This document shows positions 17,384 to 25,895 of a stretch of DNA of 64,000 nt, one piece after another. The stretch covers positions 1 to 64,000 of the forward strand of contig JBMNNB010000001.1 in the NCBI GenBank assembly GCA_050953725.1, written 5' to 3'. The translations under genes and the position numbers were made by a program. Each line of letters begins with the position of its first letter. Positions within the stretch are counted from its first letter, which is position 1. This DNA is from DTU053 sp012520115 (lineage in GTDB: Bacteria; Bacillota; Clostridia; Oscillospirales; Acutalibacteraceae). A model generated the notes under the pieces. The model saw only the letters and a program-made list of their open reading frames with translations, was not told the origin of the DNA and made no database searches.

Positions 17384-17752
17384 ATGGCGAGACCGATGAA
17401 GTGGAGAAAAGTTTGCTGTTTGCCTGAAAGTAATAGATTTGGGCCTCTTGATTCACCTGCCGACGCAGAAAACCATGTAAATATGACTGTTGACGAATAT
17501 GAAACCATAAGGCTTATCGATTTGGAAGGCTTCACTCAAGAAGAGTGCGCCAAGCAAATGAATATTGCTCGTAGCACCGTTCAAGGCATTTATATCGAGG
17601 CCAGAAAAAAGCTGGCTGAATCTTTAGTAAATGGAAAGGTGCTTTTGATTGAGGGTGGCGAATACCGGCTTTGTGAAGGGTTGGGAAATGGTTGTGGTCG
17701 TGGCTGTCATAGACATAGGCGTGGAGGGCGCTTTGCAAATGAGCAGGATTGA
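17384..17752 (+). CDS. DUF134 HTH protein (122 aa)
   Basis: Matches DUF134: ARPMKWRKVCCLPESNRFGP at the N-terminus, then a sigma-70 region-4-like HTH (EYETIRLIDLEGFTQEECAK ... ARSTVQGIYIEARKK), ending in a Cys/His-rich tail (CGRGCHRHRRGG) that could bind metal. Ribosome site GGAGGTGATG precedes the ATG. DUF134 genes sit in front of NifX/Mrp clusters in many anaerobes and are likely their transcriptional regulator; here the CATATGCCA sites are candidate targets. DNA binding is well supported by the HTH, the regulon is inference. Confidence 0.85.
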   Translation: MARPMKWRKVCCLPESNRFGPLDSPADAENHVNMTVDEYETIRLIDLEGFTQEECAKQMNIARSTVQGIYIEARKKLAESLVNGKVLLIEGGEYRLCEGLGNGCGRGCHRHRRGGRFANEQD

Positions 17753-17799
17753 GGTAACTGAGTATATATTTTGAATTAGTAAAAGAACGGAGGATTCTT

Positions 17800-18168
17800 A
17801 TGAAAATAGCAATTCCAGTAGATGAGAAAACCTTGGAGTCGAAGGTATGTGTATCCTTTGGACGTACTCCCTATTTTCTTATTTATGACGTAGAAACTAA
17901 GGACAGTATATTTATTGACAATAGTGCGGCGGCAAGCACAGGAGGTGCAGGGATTAAAGCTGCACAAATAATAGTGGATAACAAAGCAAATGCTTTACTC
18001 ACTCCCCGCTTAGGAGAAAATGCTGCTGACGTGCTAAAACCCGCTGAAATCAAAATTTATAAAACGACAACAGGCTCAGCGAAAGATAATATTGATGCTT
18101 TTATTGCAGGCAAACTTTCTTTGCTGGATGAAATTCATGCCGGATTTCATGGACACGGAGGCAATTAA
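17800..18168 (+). CDS. NifX/NafY-type Fe-Mo cofactor-binding domain protein (122 aa)
   Basis: A single dinitrogenase iron-molybdenum cofactor-type domain: KIAIPVDEKTLESKVCVSFG at the start, the fold centre around GGAGIKAAQIIVDNKANALL, and a His/Gly tail (GFHGHGG). Family members bind Fe-S or Fe-Mo clusters as carriers. No nitrogenase genes are in the window, so this is the general anaerobe Fe-S-handling branch. It ends 1 nt before the next gene. Confidence 0.85.
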   Translation: MKIAIPVDEKTLESKVCVSFGRTPYFLIYDVETKDSIFIDNSAAASTGGAGIKAAQIIVDNKANALLTPRLGENAADVLKPAEIKIYKTTTGSAKDNIDAFIAGKLSLLDEIHAGFHGHGGN

Positions 18169-18169
18169 T

Positions 18170-19027
18170 ATGAGAATAGCTGTGCTAAGCGGCAAGGGCG
18201 GCACAGGAAAAACACTGATTTCGGTGAATTTGGCTGCGGCAGCGAAAACAGCAACCTATATCGATTGTGATGTGGAAGAGCCGAACGGGCATCTGTTTTT
18301 TAAGCCTGAAGGGGTTCAGGTGGAAGAAATATCAGTAAAGATTCCAAAGGTGGATAATGAATTATGCAATGGATGCCGTAAATGCGTTGACTTTTGCAAA
18401 TTCAACGCCCTTGCCTATATTAAAAACAAACTGATTGTCTTTGACGATGTGTGCCACTCTTGCGGCGGTTGTATCTTGGTTTGTCCTGAAAGGGCACTGA
18501 CAGAAAAAGCAAAGGTTATTGGCAAAGTACAAAAAGGGGTTTCCGACGAAGTGACGGTATGGACAGGAATATTGAACCCCGGCGAAGCTACGGGCATTCC
18601 TATCATAAAAAAGCTACTTGAGGAAAACTCGGAAGCAAATAAGCAGACATTTATCGACTGCCCTCCCGGAAGCGCCTGTATCGTGATGGAGAGCATCAAA
18701 GATGCGGACTATTGTGTATTGGTCGCAGAGCCGACATTATTTGGTGTCCATAACCTGGGCATGGTATACGAACTGGTCAAGTTATTTAATAAGCCATTTT
18801 GGGTGGTTCTTAACAAATGTTTGGATGAAGAAAACCCGGCGGAGAAGTTTTGCTTTGAAAATAATATAAAGATATTAGGTCGGATTCCATTTGACAATGA
18901 ACTTGGAACCTTGAACTCGAATGCAGAAATTGCTGTTAATAGAAATGAAAAGTACCGAGAACTGTTTTCTTCTCTGCTTAACAAGGTGACAAAGGAGGTG
19001 CAGCATGAAACAACTACTAATCCTTAG
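18170..19027 (+). CDS. MinD-superfamily P-loop ATPase with inserted ferredoxin domain (285 aa)
   Basis: Walker A of the deviant MinD type (LSGKGGTGKT, residues 7-16) begins the protein. Two 4Fe-4S motifs are inserted near residues 64-105 (CNGCRKCVDFC and CHSCGGCILVCP), then switch II (DCPPGSAC) and the C-terminal Rossmann part. These COG1149 proteins probably use ATP to load or move Fe-S clusters. The ATG at 18170 has GGAGG upstream and lies 1 nt after the previous stop. It overlaps the next, paralogous gene by 23 nt; such pairs usually form a heterodimer. Confidence 0.9.
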   Translation: MRIAVLSGKGGTGKTLISVNLAAAAKTATYIDCDVEEPNGHLFFKPEGVQVEEISVKIPKVDNELCNGCRKCVDFCKFNALAYIKNKLIVFDDVCHSCGGCILVCPERALTEKAKVIGKVQKGVSDEVTVWTGILNPGEATGIPIIKKLLEENSEANKQTFIDCPPGSACIVMESIKDADYCVLVAEPTLFGVHNLGMVYELVKLFNKPFWVVLNKCLDEENPAEKFCFENNIKILGRIPFDNELGTLNSNAEIAVNRNEKYRELFSSLLNKVTKEVQHETTTNP

Positions 19028-19880
19028 CGGTAAAGGCGGAACCGGAAAAACGACAATAGCAAGTGCGTTTATAAAACTTGCTAACGCCAAAGCATATGCG
19101 GATTGTGATGTAGATGCGCCTAACCTGCACCTCATTACCGGATGGAGTGCTGAACCTGCAAAAACTGACTATTATGGGTTGCCAAAAGCAGAAATAAATT
19201 CAGAATTATGTATCCAATGTGATCAGTGCAGGCAAAACTGCCGATTTGATGCTATTTCAATAGGTGAAAAATATAAAGTGGATCCTTTCGCATGTGAAGG
19301 CTGCGGCGTTTGTGAGTATGTTTGTCCAGTGGAAGCGATAACTATGATACCGGCAGTGGCTGGAGAATTGATGCTGTATTCTGATGGAGAAAAAGTATTT
19401 TCAACAGCCAGGCTGAAAATGGGCAGTGGTACCTCCGGAATGCTTGTAACTGAGGTAAAAAAACAAATGAAGGCGGCAACAGTTGATACTGAGCTGGCTA
19501 TTATTGATGGATCTCCCGGAATAGGCTGTCCTGTCATCGCATCACTTAGCGGTGTGGATATGGTTTTGATAGTCGCAGAACCTTCCATATCAGGTATCAG
19601 CGATATGGAGCGCGTTATAAAAACAGCAGCGAAATTTGGGACAAAGACAGCGGTATGTATCAACAAATACGATACTAACATTGAGAATACAGAGAAGATT
19701 GAAGAGTTTTGTAAAAAACAAGGGCTGCCCTTTATTGGCAGGATACCCTTTGACTCTAACGCGGTCAAAGCGATTAATAATGGTCAAACCGTTGTAGATA
19801 TAGACTGCATATCGGGAACGGCGGTTAAAGAGGTTTATCACAAGACAATGAATCTACTCTTTGAAAAAGGTGGTGGCTAA
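19005..19880 (+). CDS. Second MinD-superfamily ATPase with inserted ferredoxin domain (291 aa)
   Basis: Paralogue of the preceding gene: Walker A LSGKGGTGKTT (8-18), cluster motifs CIQCDQCRQNC and CEGCGVCEYVCP, switch II DGSPGIGCPV, then VAEPSISGISDMERV. The two share architecture but differ in sequence, consistent with a heterodimeric Fe-S cluster ATPase. Ribosome site AAAGGAGG lies within the end of the upstream gene, so translation is coupled. Confidence 0.9.
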   Translation: MKQLLILSGKGGTGKTTIASAFIKLANAKAYADCDVDAPNLHLITGWSAEPAKTDYYGLPKAEINSELCIQCDQCRQNCRFDAISIGEKYKVDPFACEGCGVCEYVCPVEAITMIPAVAGELMLYSDGEKVFSTARLKMGSGTSGMLVTEVKKQMKAATVDTELAIIDGSPGIGCPVIASLSGVDMVLIVAEPSISGISDMERVIKTAAKFGTKTAVCINKYDTNIENTEKIEEFCKKQGLPFIGRIPFDSNAVKAINNGQTVVDIDCISGTAVKEVYHKTMNLLFEKGGG

Positions 19881-19884
19881 AGTC

Positions 19885-20706
19885 ATGCTTATTAAAACTT
19901 TGGTTGAAAACACCTCGATATCAAAAGACTTTGGCAGCGAGCACGGCCTTAGCCTGTATATAGAAACAAAGAAACATAAAATATTGTTTGATGTGGGCGC
20001 AAGCGAGCTGTTTCTTCAAAATGCAAAAAAGCTTAATGTGAATATTGCTGATGTTGACTTTCTTGTGATTTCGCATGGACACTATGACCACGGCGGAGGG
20101 CTAAAAACATTTTTCAAAGAAAACACAAAAGCTGAGGTATTTCTACATCGACTCGCTTTTGAAAAGCACTATGCTATTCGTCCAAATGATGAATTGGAAT
20201 TTATCGGTCTTGATGAAGAGTTGAATCAAAACAAACAAATTATCCTCACGTCAGACCGTTTCTTTATTAACAGTGGAATCCAAGTATTCTCGAATATTGC
20301 CCAAAGAGAGCCGCGTCCAAAATCAAACGGTGGTTTGCTCATGGAGCATAAGGGGCAAACGATCGATGATACCTTTGCACATGAACAGAACCTCGTGGTA
20401 GAGGAAGACGGGAAAACCCTATTAGTAACTGGCTGTGCCCATAATGGCATTATAAATATCCTTGAGCATTTTCACTCGATTAAAGGACGAATGCCGGGCT
20501 ATGTGATAGGCGGATTTCATCTTTCCAGCCGCTCTGGCGGCAATGAGGACTCTGATACGATAGATAGAATTGGTAAATACCTAATGGGTACAAAAGCAAA
20601 ATTTTATACTTGCCATTGCACGGGCATCGAGCCTTATAAAACGTTGAAGGCTGCTATGGGTGATAGCATCGATTACCTGCCAGCAGGCAGTGAAATTGTA
20701 ATCTAA
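19885..20706 (+). CDS. MBL-fold metallo-hydrolase (273 aa)
   Basis: Metallo-beta-lactamase fold with the HxHxDH-type metal motif SHGHYDHGGG (residues about 58-67), a second His in TGCAHNGI and a late GGFHLSS. The sequence resembles the RNase Z/7,8-dihydropterin-6-methyl-4-aminobenzene synthase-like MBL group that travels with MinD ATPases in anaerobes. ATG at 19885 starts 4 nt after the previous stop. The substrate is not known; metal binding is secure. Confidence 0.85.
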   Translation: MLIKTLVENTSISKDFGSEHGLSLYIETKKHKILFDVGASELFLQNAKKLNVNIADVDFLVISHGHYDHGGGLKTFFKENTKAEVFLHRLAFEKHYAIRPNDELEFIGLDEELNQNKQIILTSDRFFINSGIQVFSNIAQREPRPKSNGGLLMEHKGQTIDDTFAHEQNLVVEEDGKTLLVTGCAHNGIINILEHFHSIKGRMPGYVIGGFHLSSRSGGNEDSDTIDRIGKYLMGTKAKFYTCHCTGIEPYKTLKAAMGDSIDYLPAGSEIVI

Positions 20707-20723
20707 ATAAAAGGAGCAAGATT

Positions 20724-21572
20724 ATGAGCGAAAATTGCAATCAAAGCTGTAGCAGCTGTTCGGAGGACTGCGCAGAACGAAAAGAACAAAAAACGGACTT
20801 CTCCGAAAAACTGCACGAGATGAGCAGTGTAAAAAAGGTCATCGGTGTTGTCAGCGGTAAAGGAGGCGTCGGTAAGTCACTTGTTACCTCTATGCTTGCT
20901 GTGACCATGAACAGGATGAACTATCATACTGCCATTCTTGATGCAGACATTACTGGGCCTTCTATCCCGAAAGCCTTTGGTATCAAGGAAAAAGCATCAG
21001 GCAGTGAATTCGGCCTATTCCCCGTTAGAACAAAGACTGGGATTGATATTATGTCTGTAAATTTGCTTTTAGAAAACGATACTGATCCGGTTGTCTGGAG
21101 AGGGCCGATTATTGCCGGCACAGTAAAACAGTTTTGGACAGATGTTATTTGGAGCGATGTAGATTTTATGTTCATTGATATGCCTCCGGGCACCGGCGAT
21201 GTTCCACTTACGGTATTTCAGTCCATTGCTGTTGATGGACTTATCGTTGTGACCTCACCGCAGGAGCTTGTATCCATGATCGTATCAAAGGCTGTTAAAA
21301 TGGCTGAGATGATGAATATCCCTATTATCGGTCTGGTGGAAAATATGTCCTATTTCAAATGCCCTGATAACGGCAAGAATTATCAGATATTTGGCGAAAG
21401 TCATATTGAAGAAATTGCTGATAAACACAATTTAAAGGTTCTTGCTAAATTACCTATCGACCCCAAGATTTCAGCAGCATGTGACAAGGGTATGATAGAA
21501 CTTTTTGATGGTAATTGGTTTGATGGCATATCGAAATTACTCGAGGAAAGTATTGAGGAAAATAAAAAGTGA
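20724..21572 (+). CDS. Mrp/NBP35-family Fe-S carrier ATPase (282 aa)
   Basis: A Cys-rich N-terminus (C5, C9, C12, C16) precedes a P-loop SGKGGVGKS (44-52), DADITGPSIP and MPPGTGD motifs, and a late Cys-containing loop (YFKCPDNG). This is the ApbC/Mrp/NBP35 family, which holds a transferable 4Fe-4S cluster at a dimer interface and delivers it to apo-proteins using ATP. The N-terminal cysteines may bind a further cluster, as in NBP35. Ribosome site AAAGGAGC. Overlaps the next start by 4 nt. Confidence 0.9.
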   Translation: MSENCNQSCSSCSEDCAERKEQKTDFSEKLHEMSSVKKVIGVVSGKGGVGKSLVTSMLAVTMNRMNYHTAILDADITGPSIPKAFGIKEKASGSEFGLFPVRTKTGIDIMSVNLLLENDTDPVVWRGPIIAGTVKQFWTDVIWSDVDFMFIDMPPGTGDVPLTVFQSIAVDGLIVVTSPQELVSMIVSKAVKMAEMMNIPIIGLVENMSYFKCPDNGKNYQIFGESHIEEIADKHNLKVLAKLPIDPKISAACDKGMIELFDGNWFDGISKLLEESIEENKK

Positions 21573-22033
21573 GTGAGCATTCAAGATTAGCAAAAGAATT
21601 ATTCGAAAAAGGATATAATTGTTCTCAATCGGTGGTGTTAGCCTTTTGTGATGAAACTTACTTAGATTCAGAAACAGCACTGAGGATCTCTTCCTCTTTT
21701 GGTGGTGGAATGGGACGACTCCGAGAGGTATGCGGAGCAGTCAGTGGTATGTTCATGGTTTTAGGCATGTTAGATGGATATACTGACCCCGTTGATAGAA
21801 CTGCTAAAACTGAACATTATAAGCTGATTCAATCAATGGCAATGAAATTTAAGAATGAAAACAAATCAATTATTTGCAGAGACCTTTTAGGTTTATCTGT
21901 GGATGAAGAAAGTCACATGCCGGAAGAAAGAAACGAAGACTATTATAAAAAACGACCCTGTGCACAACTCGTTGAGTATGCCGCAAAATTATTAGATGAA
22001 CACATTCAAAATAAAAAAATGGAGGAAAACTAA
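21569..22033 (+). CDS. C_GCAxxG_C_C family protein (154 aa)
   Basis: Carries the family signature: GYNCSQSVVLAF, SSFGGGMGRLREVCGAVSGM, a late Cys (IICRDLLG) and KKRPCAQLVEYAA. The spaced cysteines probably bind a metal or redox centre; the exact role is not established. GTG start at 21569 overlaps the mrp stop (GTGA), so it is translationally coupled. Belongs to the same Fe-S operon. Confidence 0.85.
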   Translation: MSEHSRLAKELFEKGYNCSQSVVLAFCDETYLDSETALRISSSFGGGMGRLREVCGAVSGMFMVLGMLDGYTDPVDRTAKTEHYKLIQSMAMKFKNENKSIICRDLLGLSVDEESHMPEERNEDYYKKRPCAQLVEYAAKLLDEHIQNKKMEEN

Positions 22034-22034
22034 A

Positions 22035-22396
22035 ATGATGAAAATTGCTGTAGCGAGCGAAAAAGGAATGGTGACTGAGCACTTTGGACATTGCGAAGGG
22101 TTCATGATTTTTGACACCGAAAATAATAAAATTGTCAAAAGTGAAACCATTGCTAATCCCGGACACAAACCAGGATTCTTGCCTAACTTCCTTGCGGATC
22201 ATGCGGTGTTAATGTCATCATCAGCGGTGGTATGGGCGGAGGTGCGGTTGAGATTTTTAATGAAAGGAACGTTGAAGTTGTTGTAGGAGCTTCTGGTAAC
22301 GCGAAAACTGCTGTAGAAAATTATCTGAAGGGTGAGCTTAAGACAACAGGTTCCGTCTGCCACGAGCATCAGCATCACGATGAATGCGGCGAATAA
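22035..22396 (+). pseudogene. Second NifX-like Fe-Mo cofactor-type protein (one frameshift)
   Basis: Starts KIAVASEKGMVTEHFGHCEG, the usual start of the NifX-like family, and would continue GVNVIISGGMGGGAVEIF to a His-rich tail (HEHQHHDECGE) ending at 22394-22396. At about 22203-22207 one base, probably a G of a GGG run, is missing and the frame slips, ending early at 22286. GGAGG precedes tandem ATGs at 22035 and 22038. Paralogue of the gene at 17800. It is intact if the indel is a sequencing error. Confidence 0.8.
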
Positions 22397-22431
22397 ATAC
22401 CATATTTTATTTTCCAGATTAATGATAACGT

Positions 22432-22470
22432 ATATTCACAAGGCATTTAATAAATATGCCTTGTGAATAT
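22432..22470. other. 15-bp perfect hairpin before the rubredoxin gene
   Basis: ATATTCACAAGGCAT and ATGCCTTGTGAATAT are exact complements around a 9-nt loop. It is GC-poor and lacks a T-tract; it could be an attenuator, a processing site or a regulator dyad between the Fe-S and rubredoxin parts. Confidence 0.55.
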
Positions 22471-22498
22471 AGAACAAAACAAGTGAGGAGGTAATGAA

Positions 22499-23170
22499 AT
22501 GGCAAAATACATATGTTCCGTATGTGGATTTGTCTACGACGAAGCAAAAGGCATTCCCGATGCAGGCATTGCTGCGGGTACAAGGTGGGAAGACCTACCT
22601 GAGGATTGGGTCTGTCCGCTATGTGGTGCGACAAAATCCGAATTTGAGAAACAGGGAGAATCAGATATGACCCCGAAAAAGGAGCCGATATCTGTAATTG
22701 AGTCACCTGTAGATATGAAGGAGATGTCCCCCTTAGAAGTTAGTGCACTTTGCACGAATCTTGCACGTGGGTGTGAAAAACAGTACAAGCCCGAAGAAGC
22801 AACTCTATTTAATGAACTGGCTGGTTATTTTAAATCGGTATCAGCACCGACCGAAGACCCGCATTTCAGTAAGCTACTTGACCTTATTGAAAAGGACCTT
22901 AAGCAGAGCTTCCCAAATGCCAATGCCGTGGCAACTGATGCAAAGGATAGAGGTGCGCTCCGTGCTCTTGTCTGGAGCGAGAAGGTAACTCGGATTTTGA
23001 AATCTATTATAAGTAGATATCAAAAAGAAGGCGACGCAATGTTGGAGAATACAGGCGTTTATGTCTGTACTATCTGCGGCTTTGTGTACATAGGAGATAA
23101 GCTGCCGGAGGTTTGCCCTGTTTGCAAGGTACCTAATTGGAAATTTGAAAAGATTGAGGGGAGGCAATAA
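22499..23170 (+). CDS. Double rubredoxin-like protein with helical middle domain (223 aa)
   Basis: N-terminal classical rubredoxin (YICSVCGFVYD ... WVCPLCGATK, residues 4-45) and C-terminal rubredoxin-like zinc/iron knot (YVCTICGFVY ... VCPVCKVPNWKF, about 187-220) flank a helical ~120-residue domain. Two one-electron Fe(SCys)4 centres in one chain suggest an electron shuttle to the rubrerythrin encoded 3 nt downstream. GGAGG precedes the ATG. The helical part resembles the four-helix linker found in rubrerythrin-associated proteins but has no clear di-iron ligands. Confidence 0.85.
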   Translation: MAKYICSVCGFVYDEAKGIPDAGIAAGTRWEDLPEDWVCPLCGATKSEFEKQGESDMTPKKEPISVIESPVDMKEMSPLEVSALCTNLARGCEKQYKPEEATLFNELAGYFKSVSAPTEDPHFSKLLDLIEKDLKQSFPNANAVATDAKDRGALRALVWSEKVTRILKSIISRYQKEGDAMLENTGVYVCTICGFVYIGDKLPEVCPVCKVPNWKFEKIEGRQ

Positions 23171-23172
23171 AA

Positions 23173-24153
23173 ATGGCTGATAAATATGCAGTAAGAAATA
23201 TACGTTTGTGTACAAAGGACTGTCTATGTCTTTATGTCTGTCCTACCGGGGCGACCGATACAGAAAACAGTATAATTGATGTTGATAAGTGCATCGGCTG
23301 CGGCGATTGTGCGGATGCTTGCCCATCCGGAGCAATTTCAATGGTACCGAAAGAGTATCCGAAGCAGCAAAATAAAACCCAGCCTGTTATCGATGCGCTG
23401 AAAGCGTTGACGCGCAGCAAGTCGGAACAGGAGAATATAGTCGCGGGACTTCCCGGGAAACTGGCTGTCGCCATCGAAAAATCTAATCATATTATGGCGG
23501 AGGATATTATCCGTGAAGCGGGATATATGCTGCCACAAAGCGAGAACGCTCAGGAATTCTTACAATCACTTCTGGGAGAAAAACAGCCGGAAGGTTTCCC
23601 AAAAGAAACTGTTAAAAAATTATTAGAAGCTTTTAATAAAAGCGAGGAGGACAAAAACATGAGTGAAAATAAGACACTTAAAAATTTGATGGCTGCATTT
23701 ACTGGAGAAGCCGAAGCAAACAGAAAGTATACAGCCTATGCCAAGAAAGCCGAAAAAGACGGAAATCTCAATGCAGCGAAATTGTTTAGAGCTGCAGCTG
23801 ACGCCGAAACCATTCACGCACTAAAGCATTTTGAAGTGGCCGGAAAAATTGGTTCAACGGCAGATAACTTGAAGGATGGGATTAACGGCGAAACCTATGA
23901 ATATAAAGAAATGTATCCTCCTTTCGTAAAACAAGCAGAAGCTGAAGGTAATAAGGCTGCCGCTATGTCATTTACATTTGCTATGAAAGCGGAAGAGGTT
24001 CATGCCGGTCTTTACAAGGATGCACTGGAGAACCTTGATAATACAGAAGAAGTCTTTTATTATCTTTGCCCTGTCTGTGGAAATATCGAGAAGTTTCAGC
24101 CTGAAAAATGCAGTATTTGTGGCGTTCCGGGGGATAAATTTATTAAGTATTAA
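23173..24153 (+). CDS. 4Fe-4S ferredoxin - rubrerythrin in-frame fusion (326 aa)
   Basis: Residues 1-60 contain two ferredoxin motifs, the second canonical (CIGCGDCADACPSGA), the first compressed (CTKDCLCLYVCP). After a helical linker, residues 163-326 are a full rubrerythrin: di-iron ligands in GEAEAN, AETIHALKH, EYKEMYP and KAEEVHAG, and the C-terminal rubredoxin knot YLCPVCG ... KCSICGVPG. Rubrerythrins reduce hydrogen peroxide in anaerobes. A GAGGAGG sits 8 nt before an internal ATG at 23659, exactly where the rubrerythrin begins, so a separate rubrerythrin may also be made. This looks like a natural fusion of two neighbouring genes. Confidence 0.9.
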   Translation: MADKYAVRNIRLCTKDCLCLYVCPTGATDTENSIIDVDKCIGCGDCADACPSGAISMVPKEYPKQQNKTQPVIDALKALTRSKSEQENIVAGLPGKLAVAIEKSNHIMAEDIIREAGYMLPQSENAQEFLQSLLGEKQPEGFPKETVKKLLEAFNKSEEDKNMSENKTLKNLMAAFTGEAEANRKYTAYAKKAEKDGNLNAAKLFRAAADAETIHALKHFEVAGKIGSTADNLKDGINGETYEYKEMYPPFVKQAEAEGNKAAAMSFTFAMKAEEVHAGLYKDALENLDNTEEVFYYLCPVCGNIEKFQPEKCSICGVPGDKFIKY

Positions 24154-24243
24154 ATCTGAGTTAATGAATAAAAAACTTATTGATATCCAATGTTAATAAG
24201 AGCAAGGCACTCTATGGAATCAAAGGATCCTCTCGTAGTTCAT

Positions 24244-24909
24244 TTAATTAACTTTTGCTATTAATATGAATAAAAGGACTTCAAATATATTAGCAGCAAA
24301 ATGTGATGTTGTGCTAATCCATGCATTCTTTGCCTTATGGAATATGATTCCATATAAAATACTGTTAATGAAAGTAAAGACAAGCCCGAATAAAACGATA
24401 GTCATATCCCCTTGCTTATAGTGACCAAGGGTAAATAAGAAAGAAGTTACAAGTACAGCTGGGATTATCGGCAGTATCTTGCTGAGCCTGTTTTGGAAGA
24501 ATGCCCTCCACGCAATTTCCTCACCCAAGGCAAAAACTAAAAACATAAGTAAAGATTTAGCGCTGATTTCTATCACCACAAATGACCCGGCTCTTGCAGG
24601 TTCATATTCGATATATTCCGGCAAAAACAATACCGACAGTAACACGCATACGGCGTCCATGACGATTGGCATGATAAGCCATATCCATATTTTTTTGTCC
24701 TTCAAGCCCTTGCCGATTGCCTTAAAATCAAGGCCGCTTCCTTGCATTGGCTGCTTTTCAACAGCTTGGCAAACAAAGAAAATGACTATACCAAGAATAA
24801 TTGCCGCAGACGATAAGTTTGCCGCAAATAAATTTGTAAAAGAGACGATTGCCATGGCAGCCAAAACGATTATACCCACCACAGATTGTTTTTTTGTGTA
24901 TTCGTTCAT
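24244..24909 (-). CDS. CPBP-family intramembrane metalloprotease (221 aa)
   Basis: About six to eight hydrophobic helices carry the CPBP/CAAX-protease motifs EExxxR (GEEIAWRAFF, E130-E131-R135), a His in FTLGHYKQG (H163) and a second in SHFAANIF (H203). The ATG at 24909 has AAGGAG 5 nt upstream; a longer in-frame extension has no ribosome site and would cross a hairpin. The protease is downstream of the OpuC/BusR-like cluster and a small membrane protein on the same strand. Substrate unknown. Confidence 0.85.
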   Translation of the reverse strand: MNEYTKKQSVVGIIVLAAMAIVSFTNLFAANLSSAAIILGIVIFFVCQAVEKQPMQGSGLDFKAIGKGLKDKKIWIWLIMPIVMDAVCVLLSVLFLPEYIEYEPARAGSFVVIEISAKSLLMFLVFALGEEIAWRAFFQNRLSKILPIIPAVLVTSFLFTLGHYKQGDMTIVLFGLVFTFINSILYGIIFHKAKNAWISTTSHFAANIFEVLLFILIAKVN

Positions 24910-24948
24910 TTTTCTCCTTAATTCTTGAAAGGATACCGCTGCACAGTA

Positions 24949-24981
24949 AGCAAGGGGGTCACCCCAGACCGCCCCCTTGCT
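24949..24981. repeat. 10-bp GC-rich hairpin upstream of the CPBP gene
   Basis: AGCAAGGGGG and CCCCCTTGCT are perfect complements with a 13-nt loop, located 40-70 nt upstream of the CPBP start on the - strand and after the small membrane gene. It may attenuate read-through. Confidence 0.5.
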
Positions 24982-25000
24982 TCTCCGGTCGTTATGGCTG

Positions 25001-25153
25001 TTATATGACTCCAACCGAAGAAAGATACCCTAAGATGCTCATAATCGCAATTAAAGTAATTGCGATGATAAAGATGATATTCCAATATTTACGGGGGTTT
25101 TTGTACCATTGAAATAGGCCAAACGAGAAAAGAAAGGTTCTCTCAATTCGCAC
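25001..25153 (-). CDS. Small single-pass membrane protein (50 aa)
   Basis: A GTG-started frame gives MRIERTFLFSFGLFQWYKNP followed by one strong hydrophobic helix (IIFIIAITLIAIMSILGYL) and a short tail. The positive charges lie before the helix, suggesting an N-in orientation. AGGGGA sits about 6 nt upstream. It lies 30 nt after the BusR-like regulator on the same strand, so it is probably co-transcribed. No family recognised. The opposite strand has an overlapping ORF with a similar hydrophobic bias but no ribosome site. Confidence 0.5.
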   Translation of the reverse strand: MRIERTFLFSFGLFQWYKNPRKYWNIIFIIAITLIAIMSILGYLSSVGVI

Positions 25154-25183
25154 TGTGTTTCCCCTATCACGATATTATCCTAT

Positions 25184-25813
25184 TCAAGCCTTAAATTCCT
25201 TCATGAACTTTTCTATCCTTTCGATAACATCTTCACCGCCGATAACGAAAATGACGTCTCCTTTTTCAAATCCGCCATATGGTCCCGGGGAAAGGACAAG
25301 GGCGTCGTTTCTTTTAATTGCGATAATAGTTGCGCCGGTATTCTGCCAGAACTTAGTTTCGGATATGGTTCGGCCAATAAGATGAGAATTGTCGTCTATT
25401 TCGATTTCAAGGGGGGTAAAGACATTCGAATTTTTCAGGCGGTCAGAATAATCCACAATCATGTCTATTTTCTTTTTTATAGAGTTTTCAACATCGTTCT
25501 TTTGAGAAATCAGTGCTCTTATTTCGTTCTTAAGAGAGCGGATAGTATCTTTGTTCTGAAATTTCCTGACAAAAGAATATGCGTTGCTAAGGGAGGATAC
25601 ATTGATACCGCTTCCCTGCTTGGCTATCACCACTTGCATGTCCTCCAACAGATTTATCGCCCGTCTGATGGTTTCCGGCGAGACATTATATTCGCTGGCT
25701 AATACCGACCGGCCGAAAATCCTGTCGCCTTCCTTATATTCACCTTTACATATTCTGCCGGCAATATCTAAAGCAATATTCATATACCTTGGGTTATCAA
25801 TTCTTTGACTCAT
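25184..25813 (-). CDS. GntR/RCK_C (TrkA_C) regulator, BusR-like (209 aa)
   Basis: Residues 1-75 form a GntR-type winged helix (ASEYNVSPETIRRAINLLEDM), 90-130 a coiled coil, and 130-209 an RCK_C/TrkA_C ligand domain (LIGRTISETKFW, GATIIAIKR, PGPYGGFEKGDVIFVIG). This is the architecture of BusR, the c-di-AMP-responsive repressor of glycine-betaine uptake in lactic bacteria. It stands directly downstream of an OpuC-type transporter on the same strand, which fits. The ATG at 25813 follows GAGGAG by 7 nt. c-di-AMP binding is inferred from architecture. Confidence 0.8.
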   Translation of the reverse strand: MSQRIDNPRYMNIALDIAGRICKGEYKEGDRIFGRSVLASEYNVSPETIRRAINLLEDMQVVIAKQGSGINVSSLSNAYSFVRKFQNKDTIRSLKNEIRALISQKNDVENSIKKKIDMIVDYSDRLKNSNVFTPLEIEIDDNSHLIGRTISETKFWQNTGATIIAIKRNDALVLSPGPYGGFEKGDVIFVIGGEDVIERIEKFMKEFKA

Positions 25814-25895
25814 ATGATATCTCCTCAAAATAATAAAAATATCTGTTTTTACAGTTATTATACCGTTTTTTAAAATGATTTGGCAATAAATTCAT

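Noticed and set aside
17800..22396. Nitrogen-fixation cluster because of NifX-like genes
   Set aside because: No nifHDK, nifB or nifE; the combination with Mrp, MinD-ferredoxin and rubrerythrin is the general anaerobe Fe-S set.
24998..25112. Short + strand membrane peptide overlapping the - strand 50-aa gene
   Set aside because: No ribosome site, opposite to both neighbours; the - strand frame has better context.
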